Source of the DNA: Phycisphaeraceae bacterium
Lineage (GTDB): Bacteria; Planctomycetota; Phycisphaerae; Phycisphaerales; Phycisphaeraceae
NCBI GenBank assembly: GCA_007119405.1
Contig: SKPT01000092.1
Span: 1 to 6,976 of the forward strand
Direction: 5' to 3'
DNA: 6,976 nucleotides
Shown: positions 1 through 6,084 of the stretch, piece after piece
Layout of the letters: each line of letters begins with the position of its first letter
Position numbering within the stretch: position 1 is the stretch's first letter
Notes under the pieces: model-generated
The model's input: the letters and a program-made list of their open reading frames with translations, nothing else
What the model was told of the DNA's origin: nothing
Databases searched by the model: none
Made by a program: the position numbers and the translations under genes

Positions 1-982
1 CGATGGGCAGGGTCGGATCGTTGGACCAGAACACCCCGCTGTCCTCGCGCTGACTGTAGCGATATCCCGCCCGCTGGCCGTACGCCTCGTCGAACGCCCT
101 GCCGGCGCGCAGCTCCGGCTGCCACCACAGGATCTCGTAATCCAGGTCCACCTGCGCAACCAGCGTTGCGCGCCCGGTCTCCAGCTCCGCGTCCGATTCG
201 ACCTGCGCCACGACCTGGCCAAGCGGGTCCCAAACCGTCGCGTTATTGCGTGGCGTCGACGACACGAGGTAATAGCCCTGGTCATGCGCCCGCGCCGCCG
301 GTTGCAGCGTCTGCGGCGCCGCCGTCGGCCAGGCCACGAGCTCCGCACCGGCCTCGGCCAGCTCGCGCCAACCCGCGTCAAAGGTCATGTCGAAGCAGAT
401 CTGGATGCCCAGGCGACCGAAGTCCGTCTCGAACACCGGATGCTCGTGACCCGGCGTCAGGCCGCCTTCAAGCACGTCCTCGCCCTTCGCCGCCACCGGG
501 TACACCTTGCGATAGATCCCCACCAGTTCGCCCGCGCGGTTCACGAGCAGCGCCGCGTTCGTGTAGAGCTCACGGTCGCGGTCCTCCTCCAGCACCATGG
601 GCACAATGATGTAGGTGTTGTGCTCACGCGCCTTGGCCGCGAAGTACTCCAGCACCGGCTCCATGGGCAGCGCGACGTCCGCGGCGCTGCCGTGGCGCCC
701 CGCCGTGACCGCGTACTCGGTCAGGACCGCCAGGTCCAGCCCCGCGTCGTAGCGCTGCTGCGCCTCGGCCGCCATCTCGTCCACAAGCGCCCCCAGTTCC
801 GCCAGCCGGGCGTCGAGCCCCGGCCAGCCCTGCCAGATGCTGTAGATCGTCGTGCCCACCACCACCTTGCGCGGGCCGGCGACCTTCTCAAAGCCCTCGG
901 CCCGCACCGGCACCATCGGTCCCGCCAGGGCCAGCAGCGCCGCCGCCGTGCCCACAACACCCAGCCAATAAAACAGGCTCAT
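1..982 (-). CDS. Nitrilase-superfamily (carbon-nitrogen hydrolase) amidohydrolase, probably exported or membrane-anchored; C-terminus cut by window edge
   Basis: The frame is open from an ATG at 982 down to the window edge, giving 327 visible residues with no stop. The carbon-nitrogen hydrolase triad is visible in order: Glu89 in LTEY, Lys159 in GIYRKVYP and Cys196 in LGIQICFDM. Typical neighbours include TNAALLVNRAGELVG before the Lys and AWPTAAP after the Cys. Family members hydrolyse amides or nitriles through a Cys thioester; the substrate here is unknown. Residues 1-28 are hydrophobic (LFYWLGVVGTAAALLALAG) and end in VRA-EG, a plausible signal-peptidase site, so the enzyme may act outside the cytoplasm. 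The n-region lacks Lys and Arg, so it could instead be an uncleaved anchor. The start is supported by a strong Shine-Dalgarno sequence. A start at Met23 would remove the hydrophobic segment but has only a weak ribosome site. The gene is divergent from the hydrolase gene. Most family enzymes are 260-330 residues; this one is longer. Family is confident, substrate is not. Confidence 0.92.
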   Translation of the reverse strand, partial: MSLFYWLGVVGTAAALLALAGPMVPVRAEGFEKVAGPRKVVVGTTIYSIWQGWPGLDARLAELGALVDEMAAEAQQRYDAGLDLAVLTEYAVTAGRHGSAADVALPMEPVLEYFAAKAREHNTYIIVPMVLEEDRDRELYTNAALLVNRAGELVGIYRKVYPVAAKGEDVLEGGLTPGHEHPVFETDFGRLGIQICFDMTFDAGWRELAEAGAELVAWPTAAPQTLQPAARAHDQGYYLVSSTPRNNATVWDPLGQVVAQVESDAELETGRATLVAQVDLDYEILWWQPELRAGRAFDEAYGQRAGYRYSQREDSGVFWSNDPTLPI

Positions 983-987
983 CTGTC

Positions 988-999
988 GCTCCTTCCTCC
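988..999 (-). promoter_or_regulatory. Strong ribosome binding site of the nitrilase gene
   Basis: On the minus strand the bases before the ATG read GGGAGGAAGGAGCGACAG, with GGAGGAAGGAG ending about 6-7 nt upstream of the start. This near-ideal, doubled Shine-Dalgarno sequence fixes the start at 982, so the hydrophobic N-terminal segment belongs to the protein. Confidence 0.75.
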
Positions 1000-1016
1000 C
1001 CGGGGGACGGACGTTG

Positions 1017-1022
1017 AGTATA
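1017..1022 (-). promoter_or_regulatory. Candidate -10 box for the nitrilase gene
   Basis: The minus strand reads CGCGTATACTCAAC; TATACT matches the sigma-70 consensus at 5 of 6 positions and sits in an otherwise very GC-rich spacer. Transcription would begin near 1010, giving a leader of about 28 nt that holds the ribosome site. The hexamer 17 nt upstream is CGATGG, a poor -35 match, so the promoter would be weak or need an activator. Confidence 0.4.
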
Positions 1023-1078
1023 CGCGACGGCGCGGGGGCCCATCGCGACGGGCGAGTGCTTTGCGGCCCCTGCGCCGG

Positions 1079-1104
1079 CGGCGGGCGGGCGGCGGCGGGG
1101 GCGG
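1079..1104 (+). other. G-rich tract next to the hydrolase promoter
   Basis: G runs on the plus strand (GGG at 1083-1085 and 1087-1089, GG at 1091-1092 and 1094-1095, GGGGG at 1097-1101, GG at 1103-1104) are separated by single C bases and end directly at the candidate -35 box. It could fold as a two-tier G-quadruplex; a perfect three-tier one lacks a fourth GGG run. It may be only the local GC bias. Confidence 0.35.
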
Positions 1105-1133
1105 TTGACCCGATCCCGGACCACACCCATACT
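1105..1133 (+). promoter_or_regulatory. Candidate sigma-70-type promoter of the tandem hydrolase gene
   Basis: TTGACC at 1105-1110 (5 of 6 to the -35 consensus) is separated by exactly 17 nt from CATACT at 1128-1133 (4 of 6, with the key A2 and T6 present). The predicted start of transcription near 1140 gives a leader of about 28 nt with a ribosome site at 1156-1159. Spacing and position support it; use in vivo is inferred. Confidence 0.5.
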
Positions 1134-1155
1134 GCGTCAGGACACGCTTAGAAAC

Positions 1156-1159
1156 GGAG
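1156..1159 (+). promoter_or_regulatory. Ribosome binding site that sets the hydrolase start
   Basis: GGAG ends 9 nt before ATG at 1169. An in-frame TTG at 1160 would lie directly against this GGAG and could not use it, so the ATG is preferred over the three-residue-longer version. Confidence 0.6.
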
Positions 1160-1168
1160 TTGTCTACG

Positions 1169-3640
1169 ATGCACCGCCCGCTCCGCTTCCGATGGCCGGG
1201 GCGCTGGACCGCTCCCGGCGTGTGCCTGATCCTCATCTCAACGGTGTTCGCCATGCCTGCTTCTGCCGACGATCCCCCCTACTTCGACATGCCCTTCGGC
1301 CGCGACTACGAGGTGGCGATCCGTCAGCGGATCGTGGACCAGATCGAGGCCTACCTGCACGCGCACACCGCCCGGCTCGCCCAGCAGCGCCAGCGCCACT
1401 GGAATCGCGACATCAGCTCCGCCGACGCGTACGCGGCGTCGGTCCGCAACAATCGCGAGCGTTTGCGCCGCCTCGTGGGGGCGGTCGACGACCGGGTGGC
1501 GGTGCGGATGGAGGTGTACGCCGAGTCGCTCGAACAGCCGGGGCCGCTGTACGAGGGTCAGGCGTATTCGGTGTTTGCGGTGCGCTGGCCGGTGCTCGAG
1601 GACGTGGCGGGCGAAGGGTTGCTGGTGATGCCCGCCGGGCCGGTCAGGGCGGCGGTGGTGGCGCTGCCCGACGCGGACCAGGCGCCCGAGGCGCTGCTGG
1701 GCTGGGGCGAGCGTGCATCGGAGGTCGAGCCGATGGCCGCGGCGCTGGCCGAGCAGGGCGTGGCGGTCGTCGTGCCGGTGCTCATCAGCCGAGACATGCG
1801 CTGGGCGCAGGAGCCCAGGCAGCTCATCCCCGTGCTGGACTGGATGAAAGCCAATGATCGGCGCATCCCCACCCACACCAACCTGCGCAACCGCGAGCTG
1901 CTGTGGCGGCAGACCTACCTGATGGGCCGGCACATCATCGGCTACGAGCTGCAACGGGCCTACGCCGCGCTGGACTGGTTCCAGCAGAAGTTCGGCGACG
2001 ACGTGCCGCTGGCGCTGGCGGGCTACGGCGAAGGCGGGCTGCTGGCGCTGTACGGCGCGGCGCTGGACGAGCGCGTGGGCGCGGCGCTGGTCAGCGGGTA
2101 CTTCGGCCCGCGCGAGGCGGTGGCCCGTGAGCCGAATGAGCGACTGATCTGGGGCCTGCTCAAGGAGTTCGGCGACGCGGAGATCGCCAGCCTGGTCGCG
2201 CCGCGCGGGCTGGTGCTCGAGTACAGCCGCGGGCCGGAGCATGAGGCCGTCACCCCCCTGCCGCCACCGCCGGACGCCGGTGAGCTGGACTGGTTTCAAA
2301 AAATGGCGCTGCGCGCCGGCGGGCCGGGCGTGCTGACGACGCCACCGTTCGAGGACGTGGCGGCTGAGGTGCGGCGCCTGCGCGACCTGCTGGCGGGCGC
2401 GGGCTTCGACGTGCCGCTGCGCTTCATCCACGGTGCGGACGGGGCGACGGTGCCGGCCGGTTCCGGGGACGCCCTGGCCGCGCTGCTCGAGCAACTCGGG
2501 CTTGAGGACGTGAGCATGCAGCCCGCGGCCGCGCCCCCGCCGCCGCGCCATGGCATCGACGCGAAGCGGCGGCACGACCGCGTGATGGATGACCTGATCG
2601 ACCACCTGCTGGCGTGGGCACGGCGGTCGTCGTTCGAGCGCTACCGCCACTTCCAGGGCGATCTGAGCTCACCGGCGGCGTGGGACCGGTCGATGCAGCC
2701 TTATCGCCGGGCGCTCTACGACGAGATCGTGGGCCGGCTGCCGGACAGCGACGATCCGCCGCCGGTCAACGTGCGCCAGCGGCAGGTCTTCGATGCGCCG
2801 CGCTGGTCGGGTCACGAGGTGATCTACGACGCGCTGCCGGGCGTGTGGGGCTTCGGCGTGCTGGCCGTGCCCAAGGACATCGCCGACGGCGAGCGCCGGC
2901 CGCTGGTCGTGCTCCAGCACGGCTACGGCGGCATGCCGGGCAGCTACGCGCGCGACGGGGCGTATCGCGATCTGATGTCGCGCCTGTGCCAGCGCGGCTT
3001 CGTCGTCTTCGCCGCCCACCTGCCCTTCAACATGGACGAGAAGAATGGCATCCCCGTCGGGGCGACCATGTTCTCATTCGGTGTCCCGCAGTACCAGCAG
3101 GCGCTGCGCTGGCTCAAGTCCCTGGACGTCGTGGATGAGAAGCGCATCGGCTACTACGGGCTGAGCTATGGCGGGCGCGCGGCGATGTACCTGCCCCCGC
3201 TGATTCCCGAGTTCAAGTTCGCGGTCAGCTCGGCGTCGTTCAGCCGATGGCCCCAGGCCGGCCTCGACCACGAACGCCAGGGCTCGTCGCTGTATCACGA
3301 GCGGATCGGGCCCTTCAAGTTCGGGCTGGGCACGACGTTCGGCCGCGCGGAGCTGGGGCTGATGATCGCCCCGCGCGGGTTCGTCGTGGAGAACGGCTAC
3401 CACGACACGGCCGTGGTCACCGAGGACGCCGGCCACGAGTACGCCAAGATCCGCCGCGTCTACGACCTGCTGGGCATCGGCGAGCGGGCGCAGTTCAACA
3501 CCCATATCGGCGGACACGAGGCCCACCTGGACACGCTGCTGCCCTACATCCATCGCATGCTCGAGCACCCGGTGCCCGCGGCGCGACGGGTGCAGCCGCC
3601 GGAGACGGTCGAGACGGACGTCGAGGCGGCGACGCCGTGA
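1169..3640 (+). CDS. Exported tandem alpha/beta-hydrolase protein: inactive N-terminal module fused to an active dienelactone-hydrolase/acyl-esterase-like module
   Basis: This 823-residue protein starts with a Sec-type signal peptide: basic n-region RPLRFRWPGRW, hydrophobic VCLILISTVFA, cleavage likely after Ala-Ser-Ala33. Two related modules follow, each opening with a short helical lead (DISSADAYAASV from 81, DLSSPAAWDRSM from 498). The C-terminal module (about 490-800) has an oxyanion-type HGYGG at 584-588, nucleophile elbow GLSYGG with Ser666, probable acid Glu741 (or Asp746) and His783 in GGHEAH. Such modules hydrolyse esters or, in S9-like relatives, peptides; acyl-carbohydrate esters are a possible substrate but unproven. 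In the N-terminal module the elbow reads GYGEGG, so Gly287 replaces Ser, Asp424 stands where the His should be, and the HGYGG motif is missing. It is therefore probably structural or ligand-binding. Shared landmarks such as APRGLVLE (344-351) and APRGFVVE (734-741) show the duplication. The tail after about 800 is Pro/Glu-rich. It has its own candidate promoter and a 239-bp gap before the next gene, so it is probably transcribed separately. Confidence 0.9.
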   Translation: MHRPLRFRWPGRWTAPGVCLILISTVFAMPASADDPPYFDMPFGRDYEVAIRQRIVDQIEAYLHAHTARLAQQRQRHWNRDISSADAYAASVRNNRERLRRLVGAVDDRVAVRMEVYAESLEQPGPLYEGQAYSVFAVRWPVLEDVAGEGLLVMPAGPVRAAVVALPDADQAPEALLGWGERASEVEPMAAALAEQGVAVVVPVLISRDMRWAQEPRQLIPVLDWMKANDRRIPTHTNLRNRELLWRQTYLMGRHIIGYELQRAYAALDWFQQKFGDDVPLALAGYGEGGLLALYGAALDERVGAALVSGYFGPREAVAREPNERLIWGLLKEFGDAEIASLVAPRGLVLEYSRGPEHEAVTPLPPPPDAGELDWFQKMALRAGGPGVLTTPPFEDVAAEVRRLRDLLAGAGFDVPLRFIHGADGATVPAGSGDALAALLEQLGLEDVSMQPAAAPPPPRHGIDAKRRHDRVMDDLIDHLLAWARRSSFERYRHFQGDLSSPAAWDRSMQPYRRALYDEIVGRLPDSDDPPPVNVRQRQVFDAPRWSGHEVIYDALPGVWGFGVLAVPKDIADGERRPLVVLQHGYGGMPGSYARDGAYRDLMSRLCQRGFVVFAAHLPFNMDEKNGIPVGATMFSFGVPQYQQALRWLKSLDVVDEKRIGYYGLSYGGRAAMYLPPLIPEFKFAVSSASFSRWPQAGLDHERQGSSLYHERIGPFKFGLGTTFGRAELGLMIAPRGFVVENGYHDTAVVTEDAGHEYAKIRRVYDLLGIGERAQFNTHIGGHEAHLDTLLPYIHRMLEHPVPAARRVQPPETVETDVEAATP

Positions 3641-3684
3641 AGCCGCCGCCCGCCGCTTCCGGCTGACCCGGGCAGCGGCTTTGG
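3641..3684 (+). terminator. Possible terminator after the hydrolase gene
   Basis: Directly after the stop codon, AGCCGCCGCC (3641-3650) can pair with GGCAGCGGCT (3671-3680) at 9 of 10 positions, with a small GCCG-CTTC-CGGC hairpin (3652-3663) in the loop. Only TTT follows, so this would be a weak intrinsic terminator or a 3'-end-stabilising structure. It overlaps the left edge of the palindromic element. Confidence 0.3.
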
Positions 3685-3720
3685 TGATCTTTGAATGGTT
3701 ACACTAACCCCAAGTCGTGG

Positions 3721-3804
3721 GGTGGCACGGCTTGTCCCGAAGGGCAAGCCGTGCACTTGCCCACGATCGCACGGCTTGCCGCTTCGCGGTCAAGCCGTGG
3801 CACC
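3721..3804. repeat. Pair of mirror-image REP-like hairpins
   Basis: Hairpin 1 pairs GCACGGCTTG (3725-3734) with CAAGCCGTGC (3745-3754), has a bulged T at 3735, an inner CCC/GGG stem and a GAA loop. Hairpin 2 pairs CACGGCTTG (3770-3778) with CAAGCCGTG (3791-3799), has an inner CCGC/GCGG stem, a TTC loop and a bulged T at 3790. Turned over, hairpin 2 has the same stem, same bulge position and same GAA loop as hairpin 1, so they are inverted copies. The outer bases 3721-3734 and 3791-3804 also pair, 13 of 14. Two inverted copies with a short linker is the layout of bacterial BIMEs. The RNA form could also stop transcription or protect a 3' end. Confidence 0.75.
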
Positions 3805-3824
3805 CTGAATACGTCCCGTCTGGG

Positions 3825-3845
3825 TATAGTCAACCATTCAATGGT
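3825..3845 (+). promoter_or_regulatory. Candidate -10 box with overlapping operator-like dyad before the oxidoreductase gene
   Basis: TATAGT at 3825-3830 matches the -10 consensus at 5 of 6 positions, in a locally AT-richer stretch 50-55 nt before the next start codon. No good -35 lies 16-18 nt upstream. Just downstream, ACCATT-C-AATGGT (3833-3845) is a perfect 6+1+6 dyad over the expected transcription start, where a repressor would sit. The same bases form part of the right inverted repeat, so the dyad may reflect that element and not regulation. Confidence 0.35.
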
Positions 3846-3879
3846 CAATAAAGCAACGTGACAAGGGAAAGGTGAGCGC

Positions 3880-4854
3880 ATGGGAGCGAGGGTGGGTGTC
3901 GGCTTCGTCGGCTGCGGGCGTGTGGCGCACAGCCAGTTCGCCGCCCTCGAGCCGCTGCCCGAGGCCGAGCTGGTGGCGGTGTGCGACATCGACGAGGAAC
4001 GGGCCAGGCAGATGGCCGAGCGGTGGGGAGCGCGGCTTTATGGGTGTGCGGAAGAGTTGATGGCCGCCGACGACGTGGACGTGGTGTTCGTGCTCACCCC
4101 CCTGCCGACGCATTTCGCCCTGACCCGCGAAGCGCTCGCCCGGGGCAAGCACGTGCTGGTGGAGAAGCCGGTGGCCACGACGCGCGACGAGGTGCTCGAG
4201 CTCGCGGCCCTGGCCGAGCGGGCGGGCGTGGTGTGCATGCCCGGGCACAGCTACCGCTACCTGCCGGAGCTGGAGCGGCTGGTTCGCCTGACGCGCCAGG
4301 GCGAGGTCGGGCCGCCCCGGGCGCTGTTCATCAGCGAGATCTACCACATGCCCCAGGAGCTGGCCCGGAAGTACAACGGCCCGGTGCAGGAGGTGCTGAC
4401 GCATCACCTGGACCTGGCCCACGCGCTGCTGGGCCCGCCCGTGCAGGTCCAGGCCTTCGCCGGCTGCTTCCGCGGCCGGGACATCCCCACCGGCGACGAG
4501 CAGGTGATGATCAACCTGGCCTTTGCCGGCGGCGTGCTGGGCCACATCTTCCTCTCCTGGGCCGCCGAGGACGAGACCAGCGACCCGTGGACGTTCAAGG
4601 TCAAGCTCTGGGCGGCCGATGGCGGCCTGCACTTCTCGCGCCGCGACGCGGTCAGCGCGGTGCGCGACGGTCGCCCGCCCTGGCACTACCCGATGTACGA
4701 TGAGATGTTCCAGCGCGAGGTGCACTGGCTCGTGACACGCTGCCTCCGCGACGGCGCCGAGCCGCTGTCGACGATGGCCGACGCCGCCGAGGCCACGCGG
4801 ATGCTGGAGGCGGTCAAAGCCTCGCTGGCCCGCGGCGCGGTCGTGAGCCTGTAG
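3880..4854 (+). CDS. Gfo/Idh/MocA-family NAD(P)-dependent oxidoreductase
   Basis: This 324-residue cytoplasmic enzyme has the family's two-domain plan. The N-terminal Rossmann fold shows GFVGCG (8-13) for dinucleotide binding, and Asp36 in VCDID at the end of strand 2 suggests preference for NAD(H). The hallmark EKP is at 95-97, with Lys96 the expected catalytic lysine, preceded by TPLPTHF and GKHVLVEKPVA. The C-terminal domain has THHLDLAHALLG (174-185), the place of the usual D-x-x-x-H motif, with Asp178 and His181. Family members oxidise or reduce hydroxyl or carbonyl groups of sugars, inositols and derivatives; the exact substrate is not readable. Length is at the short end of normal. The ATG at 3880 is chosen because AAAGG/GGTGAG lies just upstream and the Rossmann strand begins at residue 4. 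The enolase-superfamily gene starts 47 bp after its stop, so the two are probably one operon, possibly driven from the candidate promoter at 3825. Confidence 0.93.
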   Translation: MGARVGVGFVGCGRVAHSQFAALEPLPEAELVAVCDIDEERARQMAERWGARLYGCAEELMAADDVDVVFVLTPLPTHFALTREALARGKHVLVEKPVATTRDEVLELAALAERAGVVCMPGHSYRYLPELERLVRLTRQGEVGPPRALFISEIYHMPQELARKYNGPVQEVLTHHLDLAHALLGPPVQVQAFAGCFRGRDIPTGDEQVMINLAFAGGVLGHIFLSWAAEDETSDPWTFKVKLWAADGGLHFSRRDAVSAVRDGRPPWHYPMYDEMFQREVHWLVTRCLRDGAEPLSTMADAAEATRMLEAVKASLARGAVVSL

Positions 4855-4901
4855 CCCATGCCGCCTCGCCCCCGGGCCGACGGCTGACAAGGAGCTGCGT
4901 C

Positions 4902-6068
4902 ATGCGCATCGCCAGCATGGAGTGTGTGCGCCTGAGCTACCGATACCGCGCCGAGGATGCCTGGCAGTTCGCCGGCGGCCACTTCTCCGGGTGGAGCGCC
5001 GCGTTCATCCGGCTCAGGACCGACGATGGTGTGGAAGGCGTCGGCGAGATCGGCGACGGGCTTCCCGCTCACGAGGTGGTCCCGGCGGTCGCGGAGAAGC
5101 TCAAGCCGCTGGTGATCGGTCAGCCGCTGCTGCACGTGCGCCGGGTGGTCGATGCCCTGTTCCGCAGCGCCCCGGGCTGGGGCAGGCGGGGCATCGCGGT
5201 GGGCGTGATCGCGGGGATCGAGTCGGCCCTTTTCGACGCCCTGGGCAAGACGTTGAACGTGCCCGTCAGCGCGCTGCTGGGCGGCGCGGTGCGCGACCGC
5301 CTCCCGGTCTACGCCAGCGGCGGCATGAGCTCGACGCCGCAGGGCCTGCAAGAGGAGCTGCGCGAATACGTGGCCCAGGGTTTCCGGGCCGTCAAGATGC
5401 GCATCGGCCACGGGCTGGCCCAGGACGTGGAGATGGTCACCGCCGCGCGGGAGGTGGTCGGCCCGGAGGTGGCGCTGATGCTCGACGCCGGGCAGGGCTA
5501 CGTCCGCCAGCCCATGGACACGATCGCGGCCCAACGCCTGGCCCGCGCGCTCGAGCCCCTGGCGCCCTACTGGCTCGAAGAGCCGCTGCATCCCGAGGAC
5601 ATCGCCGGCCACCAGGCGCTCAGGCAGGCCACGTCCATCCCCATCGCCGGCGGCGAGAACACCAAGACCCTCGGCGAGTTCGTCCCGATCCTGGATCACC
5701 AGGCCCTGGACATCCTCCAGCCCGACGCCGTGTTCACCGGCGGCATGCTGGAGATGCTCAGGATCGCGCAGGCCGCGGCGCTGCACGGTCGGCCGCTGGC
5801 CCCGCACACCTGGGGCGCGGCGCCGGGGCTGATGGCCAACCTGCACGCCATCGCCTGCATCCCCAACGCCATCTACGCCGAGCACTCGCAGATGTTGAAC
5901 CCCCTGCGCACCGAGCTTCTGCTCAGCCCGCTTCAGATGGACGACGGCCGACTGGTGCTTCCGGAGCACCCGGGCCTCGGAGTCCAGTTGACCGACGAGA
6001 TCCTCGAGGCTTATCCGTACGATCCGCAGGTCGGGGCGCGGTTGCAGGTCGAGCAGCCGACGACGTGA
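4902..6068 (+). CDS. Enolase-superfamily enzyme, mandelate racemase subgroup (sugar-acid dehydratase or epimerase)
   Basis: The 388-residue protein has an N-terminal capping domain (about 1-130) and a modified TIM barrel. Catalytic landmarks lie at spacings close to mandelate racemase: Lys165 in VKMRIGH, metal ligands Asp195 (LMLDAGQGY), Glu226 (YWLEEP) and Glu252 (IAGGEN), the Asp275/His302 dyad (LQPDAV, APHTWGA) and Glu327 (YAEHSQ). The enzyme should abstract the proton alpha to a carboxylate with Mg2+ help. In bacterial catabolism most relatives dehydrate aldonic or aldaric acids, others racemise or epimerise. The second base of the usual KxK is Arg167, so the face that supplies the base may be restricted. 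AAGGAG (4889-4894) lies 7 nt before the ATG, and the gene is 47 bp downstream of the oxidoreductase. A two-step oxidation then dehydration of a sugar is a reasonable inference. The subgroup call is firm, the substrate unknown. Confidence 0.93.
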   Translation: MRIASMECVRLSYRYRAEDAWQFAGGHFSGWSAAFIRLRTDDGVEGVGEIGDGLPAHEVVPAVAEKLKPLVIGQPLLHVRRVVDALFRSAPGWGRRGIAVGVIAGIESALFDALGKTLNVPVSALLGGAVRDRLPVYASGGMSSTPQGLQEELREYVAQGFRAVKMRIGHGLAQDVEMVTAAREVVGPEVALMLDAGQGYVRQPMDTIAAQRLARALEPLAPYWLEEPLHPEDIAGHQALRQATSIPIAGGENTKTLGEFVPILDHQALDILQPDAVFTGGMLEMLRIAQAAALHGRPLAPHTWGAAPGLMANLHAIACIPNAIYAEHSQMLNPLRTELLLSPLQMDDGRLVLPEHPGLGVQLTDEILEAYPYDPQVGARLQVEQPTT

Positions 6069-6084
6069 CGCCGGGCTCACGTCG
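6061..6084. terminator. Bidirectional hairpin containing both convergent stop codons
   Basis: CGACGTGA (6061-6068) pairs perfectly with TCACGTCG (6077-6084) across an 8-base loop. The left arm ends with the enolase gene's TGA, and the right arm begins with the complement of the aldo/keto reductase's TGA. No T-run follows on either side, so termination may be weak or need Rho. The symmetry serves both strands equally. Confidence 0.4.

Larger units (their letters stand above)
3678..3854. repeat. Nested palindromic element of about 177 bp, MITE- or BIME-like
   Basis: The edges are imperfect inverted repeats of about 33 bp (3678-3710 and 3822-3854). Read inward from each side, both have GCTTT, then TGA, then an identical TTGAATGGTT (3691-3700 and complement of 3832-3841), then ACTA and ACCC with a one-base offset. 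The interior holds a second inverted pair and two hairpins (separate entry). There is no reading frame with coding character inside and no clear direct duplication outside the edges. Terminal inverted repeats, small size, intergenic location and lack of a transposase suggest a non-autonomous mobile element or a repeat family. Copies elsewhere in the genome cannot be tested here. Confidence 0.55.

Noticed and set aside
166..1108. Plus-strand open frames at 166-609 and 284-1108
   Set aside because: They lie opposite the nitrilase-family gene, whose triad and surrounding motifs are intact on the minus strand. Their own products are Arg/Pro/Ala-rich.
2295..2305. Run of six A in the GC-rich hydrolase gene as a possible programmed frameshift
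   Set aside because: In the reading frame it is CAA AAA ATG, which is not an X-XXY-YYZ slippery site, and the frame continues intact through a complete active module.
1238..2650. Long open frame of 470 codons on the minus strand, opposite the tandem hydrolase gene
   Set aside because: It is His/Arg/Gln-rich with no recognisable domain, and lies opposite a gene with clear catalytic motifs. High GC content removes stops from the complementary frame.
3697..3709. GGTTA-CAC-TAACC dyad as an independent operator
   Set aside because: It is only five bases per arm, falls inside the left inverted repeat and lacks an adjacent promoter on either strand, so it is more simply part of that element.
3838..4890. 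350-codon minus-strand open frame opposite the Gfo/Idh/MocA gene
   Set aside because: Its composition is dominated by His, Arg, Gly and Leu with no motif, while the plus strand has a complete Rossmann fold and EKP motif.
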